Shown here piece by piece: positions 37,280 through 45,331 of a stretch of DNA of 64,000 nucleotides. Both the position numbers and the translations under genes were made by a program. Source of the DNA: Candidatus Peribacteria bacterium. GTDB taxonomy: Bacteria; Patescibacteriota; Gracilibacteria; Peribacterales; Peribacteraceae. The notes below the pieces were generated by a model that saw only the letters and a program-made list of their open reading frames with translations, did not search any database and was not told the origin of the DNA. The stretch is taken from the NCBI GenBank assembly GCA_023038255.1, contig CP082927.1, positions 758,146 through 822,145 of the forward strand, in the 5' to 3' direction. Every line of letters starts with the position of its first letter. The first letter of the stretch is position 1.

Positions 37280-37308
37280 ATTGTAACATACTTTTGATAA
37301 TATTGCAA
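37280..37308 (-). promoter_or_regulatory. Promoter of the DHH phosphoesterase gene
   Basis: On the minus strand TTGCAA (37303-37308), 17-nt spacer, TACAAT (37280-37285). The leader contains CCCTGAGCGTAGTTGAAGGG (37251-37270), a small palindrome of a kind often dispersed in bacterial spacers. Confidence 0.75.
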
Positions 37309-37381
37309 ATATGCAGCATATTCCGAAAAAGGAGTCACTATACTGCGAGAAACGGCAATAGGCAAGGTTAAAGAGACTCTC

Positions 37382-38944
37382 TTAACAAGGAATTTCGACG
37401 CACGGAGAGAGTTTCTTGTTCAAACCGGTGTGTTCATTGATGGTCATATCTGTCAGCTCAAGGAGCTGCGGGTGCAGTTCTGAGTCGTTATAGGAGATTT
37501 TATAGATCTCCGGAAGCAGCGGATTGATGGCTTCCTGCAGTGTCAGACTCTTGCTGAGTTCCACCAGACGCTGCCAGCTTTCGGCGTCATCATACAGACA
37601 CAGATCCAGGCCGTTTGCGAGGGCGATTTGGTCGCCATGTCGGATGAAGGCAATCGTAAGACCGTCACAGATTTCTTTCGTCTGCGCGCGGGCACAACAT
37701 TCAATACTGCGGTAATTTCCGAAATCAACGTTCATGCGGATGTACGCATTTTTCATCAGCGTGAGATAGTTCACCTGGTTAAATCCCCCCAGACACTTGA
37801 GTCCGTAATAGAAGCTCAGCGTCATGAAGTTCAGCAGCAGACTCGGAATGAGTTCGCCACGCATAAGTGCATCGTGGATTGCTTCCGGCTGAAGTTCGAC
37901 AGAGAATGATTCATCCTGCGTCACGAGTCTGTTCCCCTTCCGCCAGAGCTGCTGATTCAATTTTTCACCGGCAGGGAGCGCCCAGAACAGATACGTGCCC
38001 ATCTGATCTTTGCGGGAGAATGACCCGAAAATCCCTTCGAAGTAATCATTCACAAACGACTCGTAGTTCGGATCAAACAGGATGTGATGAATAACGGTAT
38101 CCTGATTCAGATGAAATTTCGTCAGCAGACGGATGACCACTTCCTCCTGATCCAGATACACGAGCTTCGGCAGCTTCACCCCGCTTGCACCGAAAAATTT
38201 GCTCCAGAGGTGGAAGTTCGTCTTTGCCACCTGGTCACTGTAGTGCTTGCATGCAAGCACAGACGGCTGATTGTAGATTTCTTCAATAAGATCGTGGATC
38301 TTGTCCCCTATCGCCTTATCCACATCACCGTTCTGCACTTTTTCCCGAAGCTGCTTCTGGATCTTCACAATCTCTTCCGCCATATACGGACGGAAATGGT
38401 GCACTGAACTGGAGTGCGCGTTACTCGGCAGAAAAGCGAGCTTATGTGTCTGCAATGCCCCTTTTGTCGCAGAGCTGAACAGAAGACCGCGCGGGAAAGA
38501 GGAATTGCCGAGCGAGATATTTGTGCACGGGAGATCAATAATATACTGGAGCGACGGGTCCTGATGCCCATGTTCGGTAAGGGCCGTCAGGAGATTGGAG
38601 TTCACGAAGAACGGATGTGTGACCGGCCCGACGTGGTCCGCGGTCGACACGAAATAGTACTGCCTGAGCTGTTTTACAACTCCGTCAGCCACCTCCATAC
38701 CAAAGCGTTCGTTCGCAAATTCGTGCAGCACAGACAGACATTCATCCTGACGCTGGATAATGGGCGGGTTCAGATTTACATCCACATAATCATTCGCGTA
38801 ATCAAAAAGCGCTCGTTCACCGTGTTTGCGAAGCACCTCATTCAAGACCGGACGGCGCGCACCGACTGCATGTTGCAGCGCGGCCAGTTTCTCTTCAAAT
38901 GTGGAATACGATACCGGGGGAACCGGTGTAGACGCAGAGTCCAT
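37382..38944 (-). CDS. Unknown 520-residue protein
   Basis: 520 residues, not recognised. No signal peptide or membrane helix. Globular-looking with many Leu, His and Tyr (for example NPPIIQRQDECLSVLHEFAN, YYFVSTADHVGPVTHPFFVN, HFHL-like segments). Five Cys in the last 120 residues include SIECCARAQTKEICDG. Presumably a soluble enzyme. It stands alone between the nrnA promoter region and tRNA-Pro. Confidence 0.75.
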   Translation of the reverse strand: MDSASTPVPPVSYSTFEEKLAALQHAVGARRPVLNEVLRKHGERALFDYANDYVDVNLNPPIIQRQDECLSVLHEFANERFGMEVADGVVKQLRQYYFVSTADHVGPVTHPFFVNSNLLTALTEHGHQDPSLQYIIDLPCTNISLGNSSFPRGLLFSSATKGALQTHKLAFLPSNAHSSSVHHFRPYMAEEIVKIQKQLREKVQNGDVDKAIGDKIHDLIEEIYNQPSVLACKHYSDQVAKTNFHLWSKFFGASGVKLPKLVYLDQEEVVIRLLTKFHLNQDTVIHHILFDPNYESFVNDYFEGIFGSFSRKDQMGTYLFWALPAGEKLNQQLWRKGNRLVTQDESFSVELQPEAIHDALMRGELIPSLLLNFMTLSFYYGLKCLGGFNQVNYLTLMKNAYIRMNVDFGNYRSIECCARAQTKEICDGLTIAFIRHGDQIALANGLDLCLYDDAESWQRLVELSKSLTLQEAINPLLPEIYKISYNDSELHPQLLELTDMTINEHTGLNKKLSPCVEIPC

Positions 38945-39084
38945 AGAATGGGTGGCAACCTAGTCTTTTTTCTGAGATTTGCAAGGGTCTCAGAAACAAC
39001 TCCCGGCTGATTTCACATAAAGTGGTAACAATCGCCATTTTTCCCTATGATCCCCCCGCCTCCGTGCAACTACGGCGGGCAAGC

Positions 39085-39103
39085 CGGGATGTAGCTCAGT
39101 TGG
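39085..39103 (+). repeat. Truncated copy of the tRNA-Pro 5' end
   Basis: Nineteen bases (CGGGATGTAGCTCAGTTGG) identical to the first 19 of tRNA-Pro at 39181, followed by unrelated sequence. GTCCGC-CCTA-GCGGAC (39109-39124) forms a perfect hairpin just after it. Preceded by CTACGGCGGGCAAGC (39070-39084), which recurs with one change at 52679-52693 near tRNA-Val. Confidence 0.85.
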
Positions 39104-39180
39104 GTTGAGTCCGCCCTAGCGGACGAACAATCAAACAATCGCCACGCTCCGGATCAGATTATCATTATTGGCATAAACCT

Positions 39181-39257
39181 CGGGATGTAGCTCAGTTGGC
39201 TAGAGCGTGTGCATGGGGTGCACAAGGCCGCAGGTTCGAGTCCTGTCATCCCGACCA
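39181..39257 (+). tRNA. tRNA-Pro (GGG)
   Basis: Acceptor CGGGATG (39181-39187) pairs with CATCCCG; discriminator A and encoded CCA (39255-39257). The anticodon arm TGTGC-ATGGGGT-GCACA gives GGG. T loop TTCGAGT is standard. Confidence 0.93.
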
Positions 39258-39464
39258 ACCTTCTTCTCTCTCCGATATAAAAGAAGCAATTGTGATTACT
39301 GAAAATGAGATACCCGAGACCATTCGGGGTGGGGAAACCGATTTTTTCATTTTGCATGATCATAATCGCGTCCGCCTTTGAAGCGGTGGTGGCTGCAGAA
39401 CGTTCGGTAGCTTTTATTTGCCAGAGAATGAGCAAATTTGAGTGTTTTGATGTGTATGGAATAA

Positions 39465-39492
39465 TTGACAAAATTAGTATTTAGTCTATAGT
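39465..39492 (+). promoter_or_regulatory. Promoter of pepD
   Basis: TTGACA (39465-39470), 16-nt spacer, TATAGT (39487-39492). The leader is about 70 nt and has AAGGGA 7-12 nt before the ATG, unlike the leaderless-type starts elsewhere. From 39258 to 39464 I see no gene. Confidence 0.8.
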
Positions 39493-39567
39493 CATAGAGG
39501 CTCTTTTCACAACATTGGTTGGGAAATTGTAAGCCATTTCGAAAACACGCAATGAAGGGAAGAACAC

Positions 39568-41034
39568 ATGTCCACGACACTGCAGCAGGTCCCCGTTTTG
39601 AACGATGCATTCTTTGGTTTGGAACCACAGACTGTCCTCGCACATTTCAGCGAGATTCTCAAAATCCCGCGCCGGTCGCACGAGGAAGATCAGATGGTTG
39701 CCTACATTCAACGGTGGGCAGATAGCTACGGCTACACTTGGAAAGTCGACGATCACAAGAACATCGTCGTCTTTGTGCCCGCAACGACAACCTGCACCCA
39801 TCTCGAGCCAATCTGTTACCAGGCGCATACCGATATGGTGTGTGTCGGAGACACACATTGGCCCATCGAGATCGAAATTCGCGACGGCTGGGTTGGTACT
39901 TTGGGTCGAACACAGACGCTCGGCGCCGACAACGGTCTCGGGTGTGCGATGATGATGGCTTTGGCTGAAGAGGAAAATCATGGACCGCTTGAGTTGCTGT
40001 TTACGTCTGACGAGGAAGATGACTTCAGTGGCTGTGAACACTTCGACCGGAACTTTTTTGGTTTGAAGGCACGTTACCTGGTGAATCTCGATACACCGCA
40101 CTTCGGCAGAATCACGATCGCCAGCGCCGGGTTCCGGTATCTGGAATCGACACTGCAGATCACCCGTACTGCACCCGTTGCAGGAAAGGTGTTCATGATT
40201 GAAATCGAGAAAATGCCAGGCGGACACAGCGGTGAAGATGTGCATCAGTACCGGGGTAATGCCCTGAAGCTGATGGGACAGGTTCTGTCGCGACTGCCAA
40301 AGGGTTGGAAACTGATCGACATCGAAGGTGGTGAAAAAGGAAACAGCATCCCACAAGCCAGCATGGCGACAATCCTATTGCCAGATGGTGTGAGTGCTGA
40401 TTTCCAGGCTACAACGGATGCAGCCATGTACTCGAAAGAAATTCTGCGCTGTGCAGAGATGCAATTTGACATCACACCGATTTCAAGTCACAAACAGCCG
40501 ATGGCAGACGAATGTCAGGACCAGATCGTTTCATTGCTCCTGCGGCTGCCAAACGGCGTGAAGGCAATGAGCTACGAACTGGAAGAATTGCCAGAGCTCA
40601 GCACCACTCCATCGCTCCTGCAAATCAAAGCCGGCGATATCCTCTGGATGAAGCAGCAGATTCGCGGTGCGACGGACAATATGATCGACGAGTTGGCAAC
40701 AAGCCTGCAGACCATCTACCAAAAACACGGTTTCACTTCAGGAAAGAAAGGCAGCGGGCGCAGCTGGATTCAGAACAAGGAGCATCGGCTCATCAAGTCC
40801 ATTCAAGCCGCATTCGCGGCAACGGATTACGAAGGAATTCTCTCAGGAAACCACGGCGCCATTGAGCCCGGGGCCCTGTGTGGAGATCCGGCAAATCCGG
40901 CATTCGATGCCGCAGGAAGCTTCGGCGTTTGGATCAAGTACGAACACAAGGAAACCGAGCAATTCTCGCTCGTCGCCCTTGAGAAGACATGGAACGTCGT
41001 GAAGTACTTGGCCAGTAATCCTCTGTCGGTCTAA
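39568..41034 (+). CDS. pepD: Aminoacyl-histidine dipeptidase (M20 family)
   Basis: 488 residues, the length of PepD. It hydrolyses dipeptides such as carnosine using two zinc ions. Metal-site blocks: CYQAHTDMV (His87, Asp89), LGADNGLGCA (Asp121), LFTSDEEDDFSG (catalytic Glu149 and ligand Glu150), LVNLDT, and late HGAIEPG. The lid domain contains KMPGGHSGEDVH. No signal peptide. It has a clear Shine-Dalgarno, a long leader and its own terminator, a stand-alone cassette that may have been acquired by transfer. Confidence 0.93.
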   Translation: MSTTLQQVPVLNDAFFGLEPQTVLAHFSEILKIPRRSHEEDQMVAYIQRWADSYGYTWKVDDHKNIVVFVPATTTCTHLEPICYQAHTDMVCVGDTHWPIEIEIRDGWVGTLGRTQTLGADNGLGCAMMMALAEEENHGPLELLFTSDEEDDFSGCEHFDRNFFGLKARYLVNLDTPHFGRITIASAGFRYLESTLQITRTAPVAGKVFMIEIEKMPGGHSGEDVHQYRGNALKLMGQVLSRLPKGWKLIDIEGGEKGNSIPQASMATILLPDGVSADFQATTDAAMYSKEILRCAEMQFDITPISSHKQPMADECQDQIVSLLLRLPNGVKAMSYELEELPELSTTPSLLQIKAGDILWMKQQIRGATDNMIDELATSLQTIYQKHGFTSGKKGSGRSWIQNKEHRLIKSIQAAFAATDYEGILSGNHGAIEPGALCGDPANPAFDAAGSFGVWIKYEHKETEQFSLVALEKTWNVVKYLASNPLSV

Positions 41035-41097
41035 TCAATTCCCAATCACAAAAATGAGACGCTATTAGCATCTCAAGAATCACCGAAAGGAGTCCCC

Positions 41098-41125
41098 AGC
41101 CCCGTCTAACCGACGGGGCTCTTTT
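41098..41125 (+). terminator. Terminator of pepD
   Basis: AGCCCCGTC (41098-41106), loop TAACC, GACGGGGCT (41112-41120), then CTTTT. It lies between the convergent pepD and eno and may serve both. Confidence 0.85.
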
Positions 41126-41134
41126 AAAATCTCT

Positions 41135-42400
41135 TTAAAACGGCGACACATACCGCGCTCCCCCATCCAACTCTTCTTCAATTCTCAGGAGCTCGTTATA
41201 TTTGCAGATGCGGTCCGTACGGGAGAGGGATCCGGTTTTGATCTGTCCGGTCTTCAAACCGACAGCGAGATGCGCGATAAACGTATCTTCAGTCTCTCCG
41301 CTTCTATGACTCGAAATAGCGTTCCAGCCGTTCTTCTGCGCCATCTGGATAGCATCGACGGTCTCGGACACTGTTCCGATCTGGTTTACTTTAATAAGCA
41401 CGGCGTTGGCTGCTTTCTGATCCAAAGCTTTCTGGATGCGCTGCGTGTTTGTGACGAGCAGGTCATCTCCGACAAGCTGCACGCGGTCGCCAAGGGCTGT
41501 GACCATTGCCTGGAATCCCTCCCAGTCGTCTTCGCTGTGACTGTCTTCAATGCTGACAATCGGGAACTGGTTCACGAGATCAACGTAGTACTGTGTGAGT
41601 TCCTGTGATGTCAGCTGCTTGCCGTCGAGCGTATAGACGCCGTCTTTGTAGAATTCAGAAGCAGCACAATCGATCGCGAGTTTTACCTTTCCTTCGTACC
41701 CCGCTTCTTTGATTGCTTCCATCAGAATGGCAAATGCTGCAGCACCGTTCTCCAGATGAGGGGCAAAGCCGCCTTCATCCCCTACTGCGGTCACGTATCC
41801 GCGATCTTTCAGAATTTTCTTGAGGATATGAAACACTTCCGTACCGGCGCGAAGCGCATCAGTGAATCGATCGAATCCAACCGGAACAATCATACATTCC
41901 TGGAAACTCAGTCCGCTGTCTGCGTGTGCGCCGCCATTCAGGACATTCATCAGCGGAACCGGGAGCAATGTTGCATCGGAGACATCAAACTGTTCTGCGA
42001 GCGACACGTACAAAGGCTTTTTGTCTGATGCAGCGCGTGCGCGGCAGACAGCCATCGAGACGCCAAGAATGGCGTTGGCACCGAAGCGTGCTTTGTTTGG
42101 CGTGCCATCAAGGTCAATGAGCATCTGGTCCACGGTGCGCTGATCGGCAACCTGAACGCCGTTCAGTGCGGTCGCAATCTCCCCATTCACATGGCCCACA
42201 GCCTTCAGCACAGACTTTCCGCCATAGACAGCTTTGTCGCCGTCGCGGAGTTCGAGTGCTTCATGCGAACCGGTCGATGCTCCGGATGGAACAGCGGCGC
42301 GGCCGAAGGAGCCATCGGAAAGCGTGCAATCGACTTCGACAGTCGGGTTGCCGCGAGAATCAATAATCTGACGTGCGTGGAGGTGGGTGATGGTAGGCAT
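41135..42400 (-). CDS. eno: Enolase
   Basis: 421 residues. It converts 2-phosphoglycerate to phosphoenolpyruvate, needed for glycolysis and also as pyruvyl donor for a CsaB enzyme. Landmarks: ARQIIDSRGNPTVEVD, VPSGASTGSHEALELRDGD, NVLNGGAHADSGLSFQECMI, VGDEGGFAP, SIEDSHSEDDWEGF, VGDDLLVTN, IKVNQIGTVSE and SHRSGETEDTFIAHLAV. CATACT (42407-42412) ends 6 nt before the ATG and lies at the edge of a repeat block. Confidence 0.97.
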   Translation of the reverse strand: MPTITHLHARQIIDSRGNPTVEVDCTLSDGSFGRAAVPSGASTGSHEALELRDGDKAVYGGKSVLKAVGHVNGEIATALNGVQVADQRTVDQMLIDLDGTPNKARFGANAILGVSMAVCRARAASDKKPLYVSLAEQFDVSDATLLPVPLMNVLNGGAHADSGLSFQECMIVPVGFDRFTDALRAGTEVFHILKKILKDRGYVTAVGDEGGFAPHLENGAAAFAILMEAIKEAGYEGKVKLAIDCAASEFYKDGVYTLDGKQLTSQELTQYYVDLVNQFPIVSIEDSHSEDDWEGFQAMVTALGDRVQLVGDDLLVTNTQRIQKALDQKAANAVLIKVNQIGTVSETVDAIQMAQKNGWNAISSHRSGETEDTFIAHLAVGLKTGQIKTGSLSRTDRICKYNELLRIEEELDGGARYVSPF

Positions 42401-42410
42401 GGAACGAGTA

Positions 42411-42510
42411 TGAATGAAGAATGAAGAATTGAGAATGGAGAATTAGGCTACATGAAAAATGAAAAGAAAATTCCATCATTCTCAACCCTCAATTCTCAAC
42501 CCTCAATTTT
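42411..42510. repeat. Inverted word repeat between eno and the next gene
   Basis: GAATGAAGAATTGAGAATGG-like words (42411-42445) face complementary CTCAACCCTCAATTCTCAAC words (42478-42510). The minus-strand gene at 42489 ends inside the second arm, so its last residues (LRVEN) are encoded by the repeat. Confidence 0.8.
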
Positions 42511-43346
42511 GCCCGATGATGCAAAAGCGCACTATAAACGGCAATCATGATGAGCAAGAAAACCCCGATATCCGGTCCGGAAGACGGCAGATGTGGCGGA
42601 TTCTTGATGCCTGGTTTTGTGGGAATCATGGCGATCTGCGAGCTGCTGCCACCGGAAATGAGTACGCCTTCAAGCGCTCCGGAAACGGTCATCGGTTCGT
42701 TTTCCAATGCGAGCAGACGCTCTTTTCTGCGCTCCTGACGACGAAGGGCAGCGCGCCACTTTTCCTCGTTTTCATCCAAAGACGGATCGAGATTACTGAC
42801 AGAAGACGATGAAATGTTTCCGGCAATAATCATGCCAGATCCGGTAGATGACGACGATCCATTGAAGATCGATGCAATCTGCTCCGGCCACTGAAAGCGC
42901 TCACCACTCAAACCAAACACGAGAAGCAGTAGCAAAAGACCACCTAAAAGCAGGGACCGCTGACGGCGCTGACGGATCACCGAAAAACAGAACCAGAAGA
43001 GTGCTGCAAACGCGAGGATGACAATCGGCAGAGACCATCCCCAGACAAAAATAGCTGAGAGAATAAGAAGAGACGGCAAAACGAAGCCGACAATCTGCAG
43101 GAAGAGCCACAGGAGCAAAATGCCCGCAGGCAAAAAATGCAGCATGCGGAATGCGTAGTCCGCGCGCCTCTCACGAAAGAGCGGATACAGCGAAAGCGGG
43201 TACGCAATGGTAAGCACAAACAGGATTCCCCATGCGAGCGCCGGGGCACTCATCATCTGCAAAATCGCGCACGCAATGCCTGTCACGAGAACCGCGCAGC
43301 CAAGAAAGAAAACAAGCCAGGTCTCTGTGGAATGCTTGAGTGGCAT
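42489..43346 (-). CDS. Unknown membrane protein with sorting-signal-like tail
   Basis: 285 residues. Four or five membrane helices in the first 150 residues, then a Ser-rich external stretch and a charged coil (KWRAALRRQERRKERLLALE). The tail is LPSSGPDIGVFLLIMIAVYSALLHHRAK: LPSSG, a membrane helix and basic residues, resembling an LPxTG-type sorting signal but after other membrane helices. Not recognised. The final five residues come from an intergenic repeat, suggesting the original stop was lost. Confidence 0.7.
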   Translation of the reverse strand: MPLKHSTETWLVFFLGCAVLVTGIACAILQMMSAPALAWGILFVLTIAYPLSLYPLFRERRADYAFRMLHFLPAGILLLWLFLQIVGFVLPSLLILSAIFVWGWSLPIVILAFAALFWFCFSVIRQRRQRSLLLGGLLLLLLVFGLSGERFQWPEQIASIFNGSSSSTGSGMIIAGNISSSSVSNLDPSLDENEEKWRAALRRQERRKERLLALENEPMTVSGALEGVLISGGSSSQIAMIPTKPGIKNPPHLPSSGPDIGVFLLIMIAVYSALLHHRAKLRVEN

Positions 43347-43400
43347 AGCGGATAATAGTGATGGACAATGGGTTTGGTGTCAATTTTTCTATATACCTAG

Positions 43401-43480
43401 AAGTTACAGGTTTAAAAGTAAAAAGTTTAAACGTTCACTAAAAATAACCTTTAAACTTTCAAACATTTAAACGTTTTAAC
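43401..43480. repeat. Inverted word repeat downstream of corA
   Basis: GTTTAAACG/AGTTTAAA-type words in two facing blocks (43408-43435 and 43446-43480). The block begins 5 nt after the corA stop on the minus strand. Different words from those at other loci but the same layout. Confidence 0.75.
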
Positions 43481-43485
43481 TCTCA

Positions 43486-44400
43486 TCACAGCCACTTCTT
43501 CCAGGCAAAATACCCGAAGAATCCGCCGACCATAATAAGCATGCTGATGACGATGATGTAGAACACTTCCGGATTCTGCTGATGCGGAATGGGCACGTTC
43601 ATACCGTAAATACTGGTGAGCACGGTGAGCGGCAGCATCGTCACGGAAAAGGTCGTGAGAATGCGGATGACAGAGTTCGTTTTGTGACTGAGCCACGATT
43701 CGTGCGTGTCCTGCAGCGCCTCACTCATTTCCTTTGCGGTATCAAGAAGCGACCACTGGCGTTCGACGGCGTCGTGGATGTCGTCGAAGTAGACTTCGAG
43801 TTCCTGCGGGATGATCTTCTTGTTCTTGTGCGGGAGCAGTGTGATGACCGAACGCTGCGGGAAGAGAATGCTGCGCATGGTGATGATATTGCGCTTGAGC
43901 GTCAGGATATCGCGGAGGATGTTGATCTGGCCTTCCTCGTTTTCAAACAGTTCGACCTCAATGCGGCGGAGATCCTTCATGATGCGCTCAATCAGCACGA
44001 AACCGTTATCAAACAGTGCGTCCATCAGTTTATACAGGAAGAACCCTGTCCCCTGCTGGAAATACTGAGAGCGGAGCGTGCGGGAATCTTTGAGCGTCTG
44101 CCAGAGGCTTTCCATCAGATCCAGACGCCCTTCGTGCAATGTCACCAGGAAGTCTTTGCCGATAAACACATCGAGCTCTTCTTTGATGATGCGACCGGAT
44201 GACTTGATGGGAATGTGAAACACGCAGAACAGATAGTTGTCGTATGCTTCGATTTTCGGGCGCTCATTCTGGCTCATGCAGTCTTCAATATCGAGCTTGT
44301 GAAAATCGTATTTTTTCTGCAATTCCTCAAGCGCGTCCTGGTCAAACGTGGACGAGTTGTACCACGTGATGCCGTCGACGGTTAAGGTCTGCATGCTCAT
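43486..44400 (-). CDS. corA: CorA-like Mg2+/divalent cation transporter
   Basis: 304 residues. A long cytoplasmic N-terminal funnel with helical stalk ends in two membrane helices (VTMLPLTVLTSIYGMN region and VFYIIVISMLIMVGGFFGYF). The selectivity motif YGMN is at 265-268 and the C-terminus is basic (AWKKWL). CorA channels import Mg2+. The ATG overlaps the preceding gene's stop (ATGA), so it is the last gene of an lgt-led operon. Confidence 0.92.
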   Translation of the reverse strand: MSMQTLTVDGITWYNSSTFDQDALEELQKKYDFHKLDIEDCMSQNERPKIEAYDNYLFCVFHIPIKSSGRIIKEELDVFIGKDFLVTLHEGRLDLMESLWQTLKDSRTLRSQYFQQGTGFFLYKLMDALFDNGFVLIERIMKDLRRIEVELFENEEGQINILRDILTLKRNIITMRSILFPQRSVITLLPHKNKKIIPQELEVYFDDIHDAVERQWSLLDTAKEMSEALQDTHESWLSHKTNSVIRILTTFSVTMLPLTVLTSIYGMNVPIPHQQNPEVFYIIVISMLIMVGGFFGYFAWKKWL

Positions 44401-44813
44401 TTGCGCTTTCTGGGAAGATACTTGGAACGCGGGTCATGTGTGACTTTTGTCGGGAGCACTTCGTAGTGGCGTGCGCGGAAGAGGCGGAACTGGAGCGTGA
44501 TGTAGAGCACTGCAAGAATTGCCCAGACCAACCACCAGACACGCATGGAGACAAACTGGATCTGCTCCACACGGGAAACGACAAGAATGAGTCCGACAAA
44601 CCCGAACCAGAACGAAGCGGTTGGCCAGGTGCGGCTGAGTTTACGCGTGACAGCGTTCGACATTTTCTTGCGCCAGACAGAGAGAGCAACCGCTCCAGCC
44701 ATCAGAAGAATACAGAGAACGAGCAGGGCCACAGACTTCGGGCTGCTGTAATCCGCGTTAGCAGGATTCGGATAGAACAAAAACGAGAAAACCTGGAAGA
44801 GGAAGGTATTCAT
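44397..44813 (-). CDS. Small membrane protein in the lgt-corA operon
   Basis: 138 residues with four hydrophobic segments (for example VALLVLCILLMAGAVALSVW and FWFGFVGLILVVS). Basic C-terminus (SKYLPRKRK). Not recognised. It overlaps corA by 4 nt and the upstream gene by 4 nt, implying tight co-translation. Confidence 0.75.
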   Translation of the reverse strand: MNTFLFQVFSFLFYPNPANADYSSPKSVALLVLCILLMAGAVALSVWRKKMSNAVTRKLSRTWPTASFWFGFVGLILVVSRVEQIQFVSMRVWWLVWAILAVLYITLQFRLFRARHYEVLPTKVTHDPRSKYLPRKRK

Positions 44814-45313
44814 AAACCAAGATGGGAATGAGTATCAGAGTGATCGTGATGATGGTGACCATGTTTCTTTATATCTTCGTCGTTCTTCTCTTCTTTCTCT
44901 TCATCTTCCTTGTCATCTTTGTCATCCTCGTCTTCTTCGTCTTCTTCGTCCTCCTCGTCCTCCTCGTCATCCTCGTCATCCTTCTCACCAACCCCCACTT
45001 CAATCTGGGACGGCGCTTCTGTTGCGACAAGTGTGAGGATCATCGCCTCCAGTTCACGCTCCTTGATCGTGCGGGCCGGACGGATCAGCAGGTAAATCAG
45101 AAATCCGATAATCGGAAATACCGTCACAATCACAATACAGGCAAACTGGTACCAGAAAGACCGTGTGCGCAGCAGAATGTCGCGCAGTGCAAAAAACAGC
45201 AGAAAGAGAACCAGTGCTGCCAGAAGAATCAGTCCACCCTGTCCCAGGCGCAATCCCGGATTCTCCATGATATACGCGGTAAAAGGAGCCAGGGAAAGAG
45301 AAAGAGAAGACAT
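44810..45313 (-). CDS. Membrane protein with acidic and His-rich tail
   Basis: 167 residues. Three hydrophobic segments; the last two with FPIIGFLIYLLIRPARTI match the PLDc_N-type pair found in several small membrane proteins. From about residue 108 the tail is almost purely Asp/Glu/Lys for 40 residues and then HGHHHHDHSDTHSH. Such a tail can bind divalent metal ions. Two genes from corA in the same operon, so a role in cation handling is possible. The membrane part is in a known general family; the tail is not. Confidence 0.75.
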   Translation of the reverse strand: MSSLSLSLAPFTAYIMENPGLRLGQGGLILLAALVLFLLFFALRDILLRTRSFWYQFACIVIVTVFPIIGFLIYLLIRPARTIKERELEAMILTLVATEAPSQIEVGVGEKDDEDDEEDEEDEEDEEDEDDKDDKEDEEKEEKNDEDIKKHGHHHHDHSDTHSHLGL

Positions 45314-45331
45314 ACGGAGATTATGGAAATG

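Noticed and set aside
39154-39471. 105-codon minus-strand frame with VGMTGLEPAALCTPCTRSSQLSYIP
   Set aside because: This is the well-known false protein read antisense through a tRNA gene (here tRNA-Pro).
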